From NCBI RefSeq assembly GCF_004799645.1, contig NZ_CP031305.1:744001-808000 (forward strand): 64,000 nucleotides of DNA, written 5' to 3'. The stretch is from Natronorubrum bangense. GTDB taxonomy: Archaea; Halobacteriota; Halobacteria; Halobacteriales; Natrialbaceae. The notes under the pieces were generated by a model. It was not told where the DNA came from and ran no database searches. It was given only the letters and a program-made list of their open reading frames with translations. Shown piece by piece: positions 42,805 to 52,356 of the stretch. Every line of letters begins with the position of its first letter. Position 1 is the first letter of the stretch. The position numbers were made by a program, and so were the translations under genes.

Positions 42805-44112
42805 CTACGCGTTTGGCTCCCAGTTCTGGACGGCGACGGTCTCGCCTGCTGGAATTCCTTCGCGGTCGTCATCAACGACCACCCAGCCGTCGGCTAACGC
42901 GACACTCGAGAGCACGCCCGAGCCGCTCGCTCTGGTTGGCGTCGCCGTGAACGTGGGCTCGTCGCTCTCGGTGTCATCAGTCTCGCGGGCTTCGAGTTGG
43001 ACTCGTGCGAACGTTCTCGTCCCGGGTTCGCTCGGAATCTTTCGCTCGAGTGTTGCCTGCGTCGTGAGATGTGGGTCGGGGTCTGTCCCCTCGAGCCAGC
43101 GGATCACTGGCCGCAGGAACTGGACGGCGTTGACGATACAGGCGACGGGGTAGCCGGGCAACGCGAGGACGGGAGTGCCCTCGACGAGTCCCAGACAGAC
43201 GGGATGGCCGGGTTTGAGGCCGACGCCGTGGACGAGCACCTCGCCGAGATCGTCGATCACTTCGGGCAGCAGGTCCCGCTTGCCGACGCTCGAGCCGCCG
43301 GTCGTGACGACGACATCGTTCGTCAGATCCCGCTGGATCGCGACGCGAAGCGACTCGGCATCGTCGGTGACGACGTCTCGGTAGGTCGCTCGGCCGCCCC
43401 ACCGTTCGACCAGTCGAGAGACGGTGAGGCCGTTGGTCTCGATGACTTCGCCCGGATCCGGATCGCCCTCGACGAGTTCTTCACCAGTCGGAATCACGCC
43501 GACCGTCGGCCGTTTCGCGACCGACACCTGTGCGTAGCCCACAGACCGGAGCAAGCCGAGATCGGAGGGGCGCAGTCGATGGCCCGCCTCGTAAAGCGGT
43601 TGGTCCTCCTCGACGTCCTCGCCGACTGGGGCGACGTTTTCACCTTCTGCCACCGCATCTTCGACCTCGAGTTCACCGGCCGACTCAAGCGTCTCGACGT
43701 GTTCGATCATGACGACGGCGTCTGCACCCTCGGGGAGCGCGCTGCCAGTGTGGACACGGGCAGCCGTCTCCGGTGCGACGCTGGCATCGCCACCGGTGCC
43801 GTCGGCGATCCGGAGGACTTCGGGAGAGCGGGCGCTGGCACCGAACGTGTCCGCGGCACGGACGGCGTAGCCATCCATCGCAGCTCGCTGGTAGTGTGGA
43901 ACGTTTCGAGCGGCCGTCACGGGTGCCGCAAGCACTCGTCCGTCCGCACGCTCGACATCGACAGTCTCGCGTCCACTTTTCGCGGGGGTATCACCGTCCC
44001 CGTTGCCGTTGTGAGCACTCTCGACGGCAGTTCTGAGTATTCGGCGCGCCTCGTCGACCGGTGTTCGAACCTTGAACCCGGACTCTTTGCGCTCGCTGTC
44101 GGCACCTTCCAT
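42805..44112 (-). CDS. moeA: MoeA-type molybdopterin molybdotransferase
   Basis: 435 residues starting MEGADSERKESGF (an ATG nine codons upstream is possible). Characteristic blocks are NVPHYQRAAMDGYAVRAADT, VIPTGEELV, TTGGSSVGKRDLLPE and GLKPGHPVCLGLV. It inserts Mo into molybdopterin. Unlike the paralogue at 38747 it has no PBP-like domain. Haloarchaea often keep two or more MoeA proteins, perhaps for Mo versus W or for different cofactor forms. Confidence 0.92.
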   Translation of the reverse strand: MEGADSERKESGFKVRTPVDEARRILRTAVESAHNGNGDGDTPAKSGRETVDVERADGRVLAAPVTAARNVPHYQRAAMDGYAVRAADTFGASARSPEVLRIADGTGGDASVAPETAARVHTGSALPEGADAVVMIEHVETLESAGELEVEDAVAEGENVAPVGEDVEEDQPLYEAGHRLRPSDLGLLRSVGYAQVSVAKRPTVGVIPTGEELVEGDPDPGEVIETNGLTVSRLVERWGGRATYRDVVTDDAESLRVAIQRDLTNDVVVTTGGSSVGKRDLLPEVIDDLGEVLVHGVGLKPGHPVCLGLVEGTPVLALPGYPVACIVNAVQFLRPVIRWLEGTDPDPHLTTQATLERKIPSEPGTRTFARVQLEARETDDTESDEPTFTATPTRASGSGVLSSVALADGWVVVDDDREGIPAGETVAVQNWEPNA

Positions 44113-44242
44113 ACTCGAAGTCGGGTTGCGGGGAGCCAAAAGCGTACGGGACCGTCACATTTGTCGGCCACTGTCCAGCCACAAAGGCGTCGAATCCACC
44201 GCTACCGCGGGGTTTTTCGTATCGGCGTTCAAACGTGTAGCC

Positions 44243-44608
44243 ATGTCAGCGCTCCGTGATGCACTGCGGGATCTCTCCGAGGACGTGTTTTTCGATCTGC
44301 TCGAGAGTGAAGAGGCGTACCTGCTCGTTCTCGATATCCCCGGTGTGTCCGCCGAGACACTCGATCTGTCGGTCGAAGACGGCCGCATCTTCATCGACGC
44401 CCACCGGGAGAAAGATCCCGACAGTGATTTTCGCTATCTCGAGGAGAACCGCTCGCTGTTTCTCGAGGTCGATCTCCCGCTGCCGGCGGATGCGATTGGA
44501 ACGGACTCGGAGGCTGCAGTCGAACGCGGCGTCCTCGAGTTGACACTCCCGAAATCGTCAGCCGGTGGCGAGACGACGATCGACGTCGTCGACGAGGGAA
44601 CCGACTAA
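44243..44608 (+). CDS. Hsp20/alpha-crystallin-type small heat-shock-like protein
   Basis: 121 residues from the ATG at 44243. It has an Hsp20 core: AYLLVLDIPGVSAETLDLSV, IDAHREKDPD, and the C-terminal RGVLELTLPKS motif (the GVLxxxxPK signature). The N-terminal arm is short and lacks the typical DPF start. Holdase chaperone activity is expected. An out-of-frame overlap with moeA's upstream start is avoided by this start. Confidence 0.82.
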   Translation: MSALRDALRDLSEDVFFDLLESEEAYLLVLDIPGVSAETLDLSVEDGRIFIDAHREKDPDSDFRYLEENRSLFLEVDLPLPADAIGTDSEAAVERGVLELTLPKSSAGGETTIDVVDEGTD

Positions 44609-44681
44609 CGTGAGGTGAGCGAGACTGGCTTCTCTCCGCGCGTACAAGCGCTTCGTCGTCGTCGTCTGGCAGTTCCTCCCC

Positions 44682-46325
44682 TTGTTGATCGCCTACGCCC
44701 GCGACCGGCGTCGGTTTCTGCTGTTCGGTCGCCCACGGCAGGTCGACCCCGAGACCCACCGCCACCGGGCTGAGGTGTTGCTCGAGTCGCTGTTGACGCT
44801 CGGACCGACATTTATCAAACTCGGACAGTTGCTCTCGACCCGTCCTGACGTGTTGCCGCCGGCGTACATCGACGTCCTCGCGGCACTACAGGACGAGGTC
44901 CCACCCGCAGAGTGGGAGGGTGCCAAGGCGGTCCTCGAGGACGAACTCGGGCCCGTCGATGAGAACTTCGCCGAGTTCGAAACCGAGGCGATCAGCGGCG
45001 CAAGTCTGGGACAGGTCTATCGAGCACGCCTCGACTCCGAGACAGAATCGTCCCGATCGGCGACGGACGCCGGTCGTGCAGTCGCCGTCAAGATCCGTCG
45101 ACCGGAGATCGAATCTCTCGTTGAGGCGGATCTGCGAGTTGTCAGATGGTCGCTTCCGATCCTGCTGTATTTCGTCGGCGAATCCCGGGCGTTCTCGCTC
45201 GAGAACCTTGCCGACGAGTTTGCAAAGACCATCCGTGAGGAGATGAACTACGAGCGCGAGGCGACGATGCTACAGGAGATCCGCGCCAACTTCGACGGCG
45301 ACGACCGCTTTGTCATCCCCGACGTGATCGAGAGCCACTCGGGACCGCGTGTGCTCACGATGGAGTACATCGGGGGGACAAAGATCAACAACGTCGACGA
45401 ACTCGAGCGTAAGGGGATCGATCGCACACAGGTCGCGGAAGACCTCCAGCGGTCGTATCTCCAGATGATCATCGACGATGGAGTCTTTCATGCCGATCCG
45501 CATCCGGGCAATCTCGCGGTGACCGACGAGGGCCAGGTCGTCTTTTACGATTTCGGAATGTCTGGTCGGGTCGACGAGTTCATCCAGCAGAAGATCGTCG
45601 AGTTCTACATCGCCGTCGCCAACCAGGATATCGACGCCATCCTCGATGCACTCACTGAGATCGGCACGCTCTCGCCAGACGCCGATCGGGCCGTGATGGC
45701 CGAGGTCATGGAGCTGGCGATTCAGGACGCCCGCGGCGAAGATATTGAACAGTACCGGGTCAACCAGATCATCGGCCAGATCGAGGACTCGATCTACGAG
45801 TTCCCGTTTCGACTGCCGAAAAACCTCGCGCTCGTCTTGCGAGTCGCGACGGTCGTCGAAGGTGTCTGTGTCACCCTCGATCCGGAGTTCGACTTCATCG
45901 ACACCGCGACCAGCTATCTCACCGAACAGGGCTACCGCGAAGAATCTATCCGAAAGTACCTCGAGCAGTCGGGTCAGCAACTCCGTCGAACTGGCGAGTC
46001 GCTCACGAGACTGGCACCGAAAACCGAACGCACCCTCGATCGACTCGAGCGCGACGACCAGTTCATCCGCATCGGCGTCGAGGACTCCAACGGCGTGTTC
46101 ACGACGCTCGCCAAACGGCTCATCTACGGCCTGTTGCTCACCATGTCGCTGTTCTCGATGGGCGTTCTCTATGCGCTTGAGGCACCCGAAGCGTCGGTCG
46201 CCGCCGCGGCTTTTTCGGCGCTGGTGGTGATTCAACTCTACCGATCGTTCCGCAAGCCGCGGTCGACCCGCGTGCGCCCGCAGTTCACCCGACAGAACCT
46301 GCGCCAGCGACGCGACGAGGAGTAG
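44682..46325 (+). CDS. AarF/ABC1/UbiB-family atypical protein kinase
   Basis: 547 residues from a TTG at 44682, but in-frame sequence upstream to 44619 (LRAYKRFVVVWQFLPLLIAY) looks like the genuine N-terminus of the family, so the start is uncertain; no ATG or GTG is in frame there. Visible features: KLGQLLSTRPD, an A-rich nucleotide loop ISGASLGQVYRA, catalytic FHADPHPGNL and YDFGMSG, and two C-terminal transmembrane helices. UbiB-type proteins support isoprenoid quinone synthesis or lipid homeostasis at the membrane. Confidence 0.85.
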   Translation: MLIAYARDRRRFLLFGRPRQVDPETHRHRAEVLLESLLTLGPTFIKLGQLLSTRPDVLPPAYIDVLAALQDEVPPAEWEGAKAVLEDELGPVDENFAEFETEAISGASLGQVYRARLDSETESSRSATDAGRAVAVKIRRPEIESLVEADLRVVRWSLPILLYFVGESRAFSLENLADEFAKTIREEMNYEREATMLQEIRANFDGDDRFVIPDVIESHSGPRVLTMEYIGGTKINNVDELERKGIDRTQVAEDLQRSYLQMIIDDGVFHADPHPGNLAVTDEGQVVFYDFGMSGRVDEFIQQKIVEFYIAVANQDIDAILDALTEIGTLSPDADRAVMAEVMELAIQDARGEDIEQYRVNQIIGQIEDSIYEFPFRLPKNLALVLRVATVVEGVCVTLDPEFDFIDTATSYLTEQGYREESIRKYLEQSGQQLRRTGESLTRLAPKTERTLDRLERDDQFIRIGVEDSNGVFTTLAKRLIYGLLLTMSLFSMGVLYALEAPEASVAAAAFSALVVIQLYRSFRKPRSTRVRPQFTRQNLRQRRDEE

Positions 46326-46379
46326 CCAGCGCGCACAACGACGGTCAAACGTTTTTTCGCTGGCACTCGACTACGTAAC

Positions 46380-47471
46380 ATGGCCTACCACCGGCTCGCA
46401 GCGCTGCCTCTGTCGATCGGCGACGTCTCGATTTCGCGCCTCGAGCGCGAGACCTCGAGCGAGTTTACGCGCGTGACGACCGAAATCACGCTCGCTGGTC
46501 CCGAAACCGATGGGACGACCGTCGTCGGCCGGGGCGAGGACGTCACCTACGAGACCGACGACCACGACGCGCTGGCCGACTCCGGACTGCCCGACCTGAC
46601 CGGCGACTACACCGTCGACTCGTTTGCCACCCAGCTCGAGTCGATCGACCTCTTCCCCGCAGGCCCACCCGACCGCGAAGAGTTTCGAAACTATCGTCGC
46701 TGGGGTGTCGAGAGCGCCGCACTCGACCTCGCGCTTCGACAGGCCGGAACGGACATCGCGAGCGAACTCGGGCGCTCGCTCGAGCCGGTTCGGTTCGTCG
46801 CTAGCACTCGCCTCGGCGAGCCGCCGACGACTGACCGACTCAAAACACTCCGAGAGCGAGTGCCCGACCTCGAGTGCAAGCTCGATCCGATCCCCGAGTG
46901 GGACGACGCTCTCGTCGACGACATCGTCGAGACGATCGGTCCGGACGACGTTCGCATTCTGGACCTGAAAGGCCAGTACGAAGGGACCGACGTCGACGTT
47001 CCTGCCGACCCCGAGCTGTATGCGCTCGTCCTCGAGGCGTTCCCCGACGCTGTCGTCGAGGATCCTGCATTCACCGACGAGACGCGGCCGCTGTTCGACG
47101 ACCCCGATGTGCGCCAGCGTGTCTCCTGGGACGCCCCCATTCACGGCGTCGACGATCTCGAGGCGCTGCCGTGGGAGCCCGACTGGCTCAACATCAAACC
47201 CTCGCGCTTTGGCTCACTCGAGTCACTGCTCGAGACGATTGCGTACTGTGCCGACCGGGACATCCGCTGCTACGGCGGCGGCCAGTTCGAACTCGGCGTC
47301 GGCCGTGGCCAGATTCAGTTGCTGGCGTCGCTGTGCTACCCTGACGGGCCGAACGACGTTGCGCCGCGAGCCTACAACGATCCCGAACTCAGCGCGTCGT
47401 TGCCGTCGAGTCCGCTCGAGCCGCCGGCCGAACCGCGTGGGTTTCGGTGGTCTGATCCGGGTTCCGACTGA
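46380..47471 (+). CDS. Enolase-superfamily (MLE/OSBS-like) protein
   Basis: 363 residues. The C-terminal barrel has candidate metal ligands in ILDLKGQYEG (Asp), VVEDPAF (Glu/Asp) and RVSWDAPIH (Asp), and a general-base-like Lys in LNIKPSRFGS. A YGGGQFELGVGRGQIQ strand follows. Family members catalyse proton abstraction next to a carboxylate, for example o-succinylbenzoate synthase or cycloisomerases. The layout is divergent, so the substrate cannot be guessed. It is common in haloarchaea near IF-5A. Confidence 0.7.
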   Translation: MAYHRLAALPLSIGDVSISRLERETSSEFTRVTTEITLAGPETDGTTVVGRGEDVTYETDDHDALADSGLPDLTGDYTVDSFATQLESIDLFPAGPPDREEFRNYRRWGVESAALDLALRQAGTDIASELGRSLEPVRFVASTRLGEPPTTDRLKTLRERVPDLECKLDPIPEWDDALVDDIVETIGPDDVRILDLKGQYEGTDVDVPADPELYALVLEAFPDAVVEDPAFTDETRPLFDDPDVRQRVSWDAPIHGVDDLEALPWEPDWLNIKPSRFGSLESLLETIAYCADRDIRCYGGGQFELGVGRGQIQLLASLCYPDGPNDVAPRAYNDPELSASLPSSPLEPPAEPRGFRWSDPGSD

Positions 47472-47509
47472 CGCGGTCAGCCGCCGTCGTGAGTGGCTCC
47501 GTCCGCTGG

Positions 47510-48082
47510 TCATCGACTGCGGCCGCGCCGACAGTGACCCCACAGCGTCGTCGGCGTGTCGTCGCTCCGATCAGCGTCTTTGACAGCTCGCCAGAGCTCG
47601 AACGCGCCGTAGCGCTCTTGCTCGAGCAGCCGAGCAGCCAACTCTGGCGCGACCGAGACGCGGCGACACTCCCCCTCGACGAACAGGCCGTCGGGACCAA
47701 ACGTGAACTCCACGTCGTAGTGGTCGACGCGCTCCTCGCGCCCGTCGAGGACGGGATGGATCGCCTCGAGGACGGCTGCCACGTACTCGAGAACGAGTTT
47801 CATCCCGGGCGCATCGGTCGTTTCGAGATCGACGCGGACGATGGGGACGACCAGCGGTGTCTCGGTCTCGCTGTCGACGACGGCAATGTGGCGAACCGTC
47901 GGCGACTGCTCGAGATGGGAGGCGGTGCCCGTCGGGAGCCGCTCGGCGAGTCGGGCGTCGAGTTCGTCTACGAGTGCACATCGGCTGTGAGTCTGCCGTC
48001 GATGCCGAGCGAACAGCACCAGACCGATACCTATCAGTAGGGCGACACCAACACCGATACCGGCGACCAGACCGCCAGTCAT
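47510..48082 (-). CDS. N-terminally membrane-anchored hypothetical protein
   Basis: 190 residues from the ATG at 48082. A single transmembrane helix (GGLVAGIGVGVALLIGIGLV, about 3-25) is followed by basic residues ARHRRQ and a soluble acidic domain. The soluble part contains HIAVVDSETETPLVVPIVRV and a long helix EYVAAVLEAIHPVLDGREER. Not recognised. It is divergent from IF-5A. The frame opens further upstream but without conserved sequence. Confidence 0.6.
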   Translation of the reverse strand: MTGGLVAGIGVGVALLIGIGLVLFARHRRQTHSRCALVDELDARLAERLPTGTASHLEQSPTVRHIAVVDSETETPLVVPIVRVDLETTDAPGMKLVLEYVAAVLEAIHPVLDGREERVDHYDVEFTFGPDGLFVEGECRRVSVAPELAARLLEQERYGAFELWRAVKDADRSDDTPTTLWGHCRRGRSR

Positions 48083-48260
48083 CAGGAGCAGGTTGTCGCT
48101 CCATCCAGTAGTGGTTTCCCGTCGAAACGAGCTGCTGGAGACACGATCGCGCCGCGAGTGACCTGGCGTGATGGGTCTCCAGCAGATGATGGCTACTGCC
48201 AGCACACAGCTGCTTGAACGTGTTGTTAGACTGACTCCACCGAGCGACCATTCCAAACGG

Positions 48261-48267
48261 TTTATGG
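48261..48267 (+). promoter_or_regulatory. TATA-like box of IF-5A
   Basis: TTTATGG, centred 27 bases before the ATG at 48291, predicting a leaderless IF-5A transcript that includes the coupled agmatinase gene. Confidence 0.45.
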
Positions 48268-48290
48268 CCGTCGGTTGATTACGGCGGGAT

Positions 48291-48665
48291 ATGGCGAAAC
48301 AGCAGACCGAAGTTCGCGATCTCCAGGAAGGAAGTTACGTCATTATCGACGACGCAGCCTGTAAAATCAACGCTTACTCGACTGCCAAGCCCGGAAAACA
48401 CGGCAGCGCAAAGGCACGTATCGAGGCCAAAGGGGTCTTCGACGGCAAAAAGCGCTCGCTCTCCCAGCCAGTCGACGCGAAGATCTGGGTCCCGATCATC
48501 GAGCGGAAAAACGGGCAGGTCGTCTCGGTCGACGGCAACGACATGCAGGTCATGGACTTAGAAACGTACGAAACAATCACCATGCGTATCCCCGAAGGCG
48601 AAGACGTCTCCCCTGACGAGAACATCGAGTACCTCGAGATGGAAGACCAGCGAAAGATCGTCTAA
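48291..48665 (+). CDS. eif5A: Translation initiation/elongation factor IF-5A
   Basis: 124 residues. The hypusination loop is [17 protein letters not shown] with the target Lys at 36, followed by the OB-fold C-terminal domain ([20 protein letters not shown]). It is modified by deoxyhypusine synthase and helps ribosomes through poly-proline and similar stalls. It overlaps the downstream agmatinase gene by one base (TAATG), which links polyamine supply to its modification. Confidence 0.95.
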   Translation: MAKQQTEVRDLQEGSYVIIDDAACKINAYSTAKPGKHGSAKARIEAKGVFDGKKRSLSQPVDAKIWVPIIERKNGQVVSVDGNDMQVMDLETYETITMRIPEGEDVSPDENIEYLEMEDQRKIV

Positions 48666-49579
48666 TGTTTCCCGGGGCGACTGCCGAACGCGAAGGGACC
48701 GACACACGAGGACACGAGTCCGACGATGACGGCAACACCAACGTGCGAGGCCGAGAGGCTGACCGCGGAGGCGCGAACTTCGTGGTCGTCGGTGCGCCCC
48801 TGGACGCCACGACGACCTTTCAGCCGGGGACTCGGTTTGGTCCCCGACGTATCAGGACGTTTGCGGAGACGTTCGACGATTACGACCGTCGAACCGACCA
48901 GTACTTTTCGGAGCTCGGTGTCGCCGACCACGGCGACGTCCGCGCGTGGGATGACATCGAAGCATACCTCGAGTGGCTCGAGGGGACGCTGCGAGATGTC
49001 GTCTGGGAGGACGCCATCCCCTTGACGCTCGGCGGCGAACACACCGTCACACTCGCAGGCGCACGCGCGGTTGAGCCCGAGGTCGTCGTCTCGCTCGACG
49101 CCCACCTCGACCTCCGCGATGCCTACGACGGGAATCCGCTCTCACATGCGGCCGTGATGCGCCGGATTCTCGACGACGTCGACTCAGTCGAGGAACTGAT
49201 CGTCCTCGGTGCCCGAACTGGCAGCGAAGCCGAGTGGGAACGGGCGGCCGACGACGACGTGACCGTCGTCGCTCCCGAAGACGTCGGTGACTGGTCGTTC
49301 GGGGACCGACTCGAGGGCCGAGACGTCTACTGCAGCGTCGATATCGACGCGGCCGACCCCGCGTACGCGCCGGGGACGGGCACGATGGAGCCCTTTGGCC
49401 TCGAGCCACGCGAGATGCGTGACATCGTCCGCGAGGTCGCGCCGCACACGAGTGGCTTCGACGTGGTCGAAGTCAACGACCGCGACGACGGCCAGGCTGC
49501 CTCGCTCGCGGGCAAACTCGTCCGTGAGTTCGTCTTTTCGAACGCGGCAGCGACGGTGGGCGCGTCACGCTCGGCGTAA
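48665..49579 (+). CDS. speB: Agmatinase (ureohydrolase family)
   Basis: 304 residues. Manganese ligands lie in LGGEHTVTLAG, VVSLDAHLDLRDAYDG and YCSVDIDAADPAYAPG, all characteristic. It hydrolyses agmatine to putrescine and urea. In Haloferax the homologue is linked to hypusine formation on IF-5A, and here it follows that gene immediately. About 35 extra hydrophilic residues precede the enzyme core. Confidence 0.92.
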   Translation: MFPGATAEREGTDTRGHESDDDGNTNVRGREADRGGANFVVVGAPLDATTTFQPGTRFGPRRIRTFAETFDDYDRRTDQYFSELGVADHGDVRAWDDIEAYLEWLEGTLRDVVWEDAIPLTLGGEHTVTLAGARAVEPEVVVSLDAHLDLRDAYDGNPLSHAAVMRRILDDVDSVEELIVLGARTGSEAEWERAADDDVTVVAPEDVGDWSFGDRLEGRDVYCSVDIDAADPAYAPGTGTMEPFGLEPREMRDIVREVAPHTSGFDVVEVNDRDDGQAASLAGKLVREFVFSNAAATVGASRSA

Positions 49580-49659
49580 CTGCACCGTCATTTCTCGTTG
49601 GAACCGACGACGCCGCGCCAATCACCAGCGTTATGCTTGCTCCAGCGACCTACACGTAT

Positions 49660-50163
49660 ATGTCGATTAGACCGTACGATCCGGCGTCGGACGCCGACGC
49701 CCTCTGGTCGTTGAAACGAGCCTTTGAAACCGGACTCGGAGCCAACACCGGCAGCGACGACAAGGAGAGTCGGTACGCCGAAAAGCTCACTGACGACTAC
49801 CGCGAGGGCTATCTCGAGTGGGTCGACCGCTGTGTCGCCCACGACGAGCGGAGCGTACAGGTAGCCGTGGCCGACGGCGACGGTCCCGACCCTGACCTGA
49901 CCGGCTACGTCTTCGTCCTCCCCGACACCCACGCCTACATCTGGGATGCCGCCGTTCTCAACGAGATCTACGTCGCCGAGTCTGTCAGGGGGACCGGCGT
50001 GGCAGACGAGTTGATCGACGCCGCCGTCTCCGCTGTCCGCGAGCAGGACCTGCCGCTCGAGCGACTCGTCCTCGACGTCGACCGAGAAAACGAACGCGCA
50101 CGGGCGTTCTACGAGCGCCACGGGTTCGACCACTGGGGCGAGCTGGTCGCCCGAGAACTCTGA
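49660..50163 (+). CDS. GNAT-family acetyltransferase
   Basis: 167 residues from the ATG at 49660 (MSIRPYDPASDADALWSL). The acetyl-CoA loop region is VAESVRGTGVADELIDAAV, with the C-terminal RAFYERHGFDHWGE. It follows the agmatinase gene after 80 bases on the same strand; action on a polyamine or amino-terminal substrate is only a guess. Confidence 0.85.
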   Translation: MSIRPYDPASDADALWSLKRAFETGLGANTGSDDKESRYAEKLTDDYREGYLEWVDRCVAHDERSVQVAVADGDGPDPDLTGYVFVLPDTHAYIWDAAVLNEIYVAESVRGTGVADELIDAAVSAVREQDLPLERLVLDVDRENERARAFYERHGFDHWGELVAREL

Positions 50164-50468
50164 GCGACCCGGTTTACGTTCAGAAAGCGGTCTGAGAGGA
50201 CCGCCGTTGGCGCTGCGTTGCTGACCGTCACCAGCGGATCGGCCACCTGCACGTCAGACTCGTCCTGAATCACGTCATCTATGCGATCTCAGATTCCGAT
50301 CGCAAGTGTCGTTCCCGACTCGATCGTGGCGACATCTCGAGATGTAGGGCGAACTTGTAGATCGCATCGCCCTCGTCTGTGGTGATTATAGAACGTGTGA
50401 AATGCCAGCACTGTCGCTTGGCTGTGAGTATCCGTACCAATTTGACGGTGTGGTACCTACTATCACAT
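50164..50468. other. Intergenic interval with a short hairpin
   Basis: GCGGTC-TGAGAG-GACCGC (50187-50204) is a perfect six-base stem just after the acetyltransferase and could terminate or stabilise its transcript, though no T-run follows. An AT-rich GATTATA near 50386 may serve the UspA gene. Nothing else is seen. Confidence 0.35.
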
Positions 50469-50960
50469 ATGTTCGACCGCGTTCTCGTTCCGACGGACGG
50501 CAGCGAGGCAGCCGAACTGGCGGTCCCCTACGCCGTCGAACTGGCCGAGCAGTTCGATGCGACACTGTACCCGATGTACGTCGTCGATACCGACGCGCTC
50601 AGTCACGCACTCGGCTCCGAGCAGGTGGATCGAATCGACGCGGGGCAGTTCGGCGAGATGCGTGAACTCCACGAACGGGCCGCTGCTGCAATCGACCGCG
50701 TTCGTGAGTATACCACTGCGGCGCTTGAAGTCGAACCCGTAATCGAGGCGGGTGTCCCACATGAGGTCATCACGACGTTCGCTGAAGACACCGATATCGA
50801 CCTCATCGTCATGACGTCGCAGGGCCGGGGCGGTGTCAAGCGCGCGCTGCTTGGCAGCGTCACCGAGCGTGTCGCTCGAGGCACTTCCGTTCCGGTGTTG
50901 GTCGTCGATTCGGGCGACGACTCACAGCCCCTGGTCGAACCAGATCCAGATCCAGCCTAA
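50469..50960 (+). CDS. Universal stress protein (UspA family)
   Basis: 163 residues from the ATG at 50469 (MFDRVLVPTDGSEAAELAVP). The ATP-binding signature G-x2-G-x9-G-(S/T) appears in MTSQGRGGVKRALLGSVTER. Such proteins bind ATP and act in stress survival; targets are unknown. The frame is open upstream to 50379 but homology starts here. Confidence 0.92.
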   Translation: MFDRVLVPTDGSEAAELAVPYAVELAEQFDATLYPMYVVDTDALSHALGSEQVDRIDAGQFGEMRELHERAAAAIDRVREYTTAALEVEPVIEAGVPHEVITTFAEDTDIDLIVMTSQGRGGVKRALLGSVTERVARGTSVPVLVVDSGDDSQPLVEPDPDPA

Positions 50961-51056
50961 CTGCTCGCAGGCCGCCGACGGGCTCGAGTGGCCCACAGTT
51001 CAACGCCCACTGTGTCGATCGAAAGGATACAAGCGACCAGCACCGCAAGCACGTGT

Positions 51057-51824
51057 ATGGATCTCTCGGAGTTCGTCACCCGACTCGACGAGAAGCTGCG
51101 AACCGACGACTACGCCGATGTCGATGCCAGCGCGAACGGCCTGCAGATCGGCCCCGACAGCGGCGAGGTCGATCACGTCGCTTTCGCGGTCGACGGCGTC
51201 GCTGCGACGTTCGATCGGGCGGCCGACGTCGACGCGGACGTCATCGTTACCCACCACGGGCTCTCGTGGGGTGGCTTCGACCGCATAACGGGCCGCACCT
51301 ACGACCGGATCGCACCCCTGATCGAGAACGAGCTCGCGCTCTACGTCTCACACCTCCCGCTGGATGGCCATCAGGAACTGGGCAACGCAGCCGGCGTCGC
51401 CGATGTCCTCGGCCTCGAGGATCGTGCTCCCTTCGGCGAACTCGGCCCGGAGTACATCGGCCAGCGCGGAACTGCGGCCGAGTCGTTCACCATCGACGAG
51501 TTGTGTGCACGCCTCGAGACGGACCTCGAGACTGGCGACCAGCCCGTCCAGTCGCTCGCGTTCGGTCCCGACGAGATCGAGGACGTGGCAGTCGTCACCG
51601 GGAGCGGAACCGACTGGCTGGACGAAGCCATCGATGCCGGTGTCGACGCGCTCGTGACGGGTGAGGGAAAGCAGAAAGCCCACCACGAGGCCAGGGAGGC
51701 CGGCATCCACGTCGTGCTGGCGGGTCACTACGCGACCGAAACGTTCGGCGTCCGGGCGCTGCAGGAACTGGTCGACTCGTGGGGCCTCGAGACGAGTTAT
51801 TTCGAGATTCCGACGGGGCTGTAA
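51057..51824 (+). CDS. Nif3-like dinuclear metal-centre protein
   Basis: 255 residues from the ATG at 51057 (MDLSEFVTRLDEKL). Metal-binding motifs are VTHHGLSWGGFD near the middle and VLAGHYATETFGVRALQ near the end, plus VTGEGKQKAHHEA. The family (YbgI/Nif3, GTP cyclohydrolase I type 2-like) forms hexamers with a di-metal site; its reaction is not settled. It follows uspA at 96 bases. Confidence 0.92.
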   Translation: MDLSEFVTRLDEKLRTDDYADVDASANGLQIGPDSGEVDHVAFAVDGVAATFDRAADVDADVIVTHHGLSWGGFDRITGRTYDRIAPLIENELALYVSHLPLDGHQELGNAAGVADVLGLEDRAPFGELGPEYIGQRGTAAESFTIDELCARLETDLETGDQPVQSLAFGPDEIEDVAVVTGSGTDWLDEAIDAGVDALVTGEGKQKAHHEAREAGIHVVLAGHYATETFGVRALQELVDSWGLETSYFEIPTGL

Positions 51825-51849
51825 CTGCCGATCGACGCTGGCCGACTAC

Positions 51850-52356
51850 TCAGACGATCCCGAGCAGCGAGAAGCCAAACACCGAGACAGTGACCAACAC
51901 GACCGTCCAGAGCCCGATCCCGACGGTCATCCATCCCGCGACGGCACGCGTGGGGCTGCCGGCGAGCAAGGCAACGAGCGCAGCGATATGAACGCCGGTA
52001 AGTATCGGCCCGCCGACCGACAGGCCCGCCAGCCCATACCGGTCCCACAGGCTTCGTGCGCGAGCGTATCGCTCACCGGCGCTCTCGGTAGTATCTGGTC
52101 CACCGCGCCGGCCGCGCCACCACCTCGAGAATCGCTGATGAAAAGCGACGAGCGCGTAGACCGAGCCGACGTTGCCAGCGAACGCGACGACTCCCGTCGC
52201 GATGGGATCTAATCCGAGCCCGATCGCGACCGGCACGACGACGAGGATCTCGACGACGGGGATCGCCGCGAACACGAAGACGAGCACGTACTGGAGGAGG
52301 CCGCTTGCCTCCTCGAGGAGCGGTTCAATCTCGACCAGCAGTAGTGTCGTCGTCAT
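51850..52356 (-). CDS. Small multidrug export-type membrane protein (Sm_multidrug_ex family)
   Basis: 168 residues from the ATG at 52356 (MTTTLLLVEIEPLL). About five hydrophobic segments. The conserved FAAIPVVEILVVVPVAIGLG and a GNVGSVYAL stretch match the small export protein family (PF06695). The substrate is unknown. It is convergent with the Nif3 gene. A longer frame upstream is open but not hydrophobic. Confidence 0.82.
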   Translation of the reverse strand: MTTTLLLVEIEPLLEEASGLLQYVLVFVFAAIPVVEILVVVPVAIGLGLDPIATGVVAFAGNVGSVYALVAFHQRFSRWWRGRRGGPDTTESAGERYARARSLWDRYGLAGLSVGGPILTGVHIAALVALLAGSPTRAVAGWMTVGIGLWTVVLVTVSVFGFSLLGIV

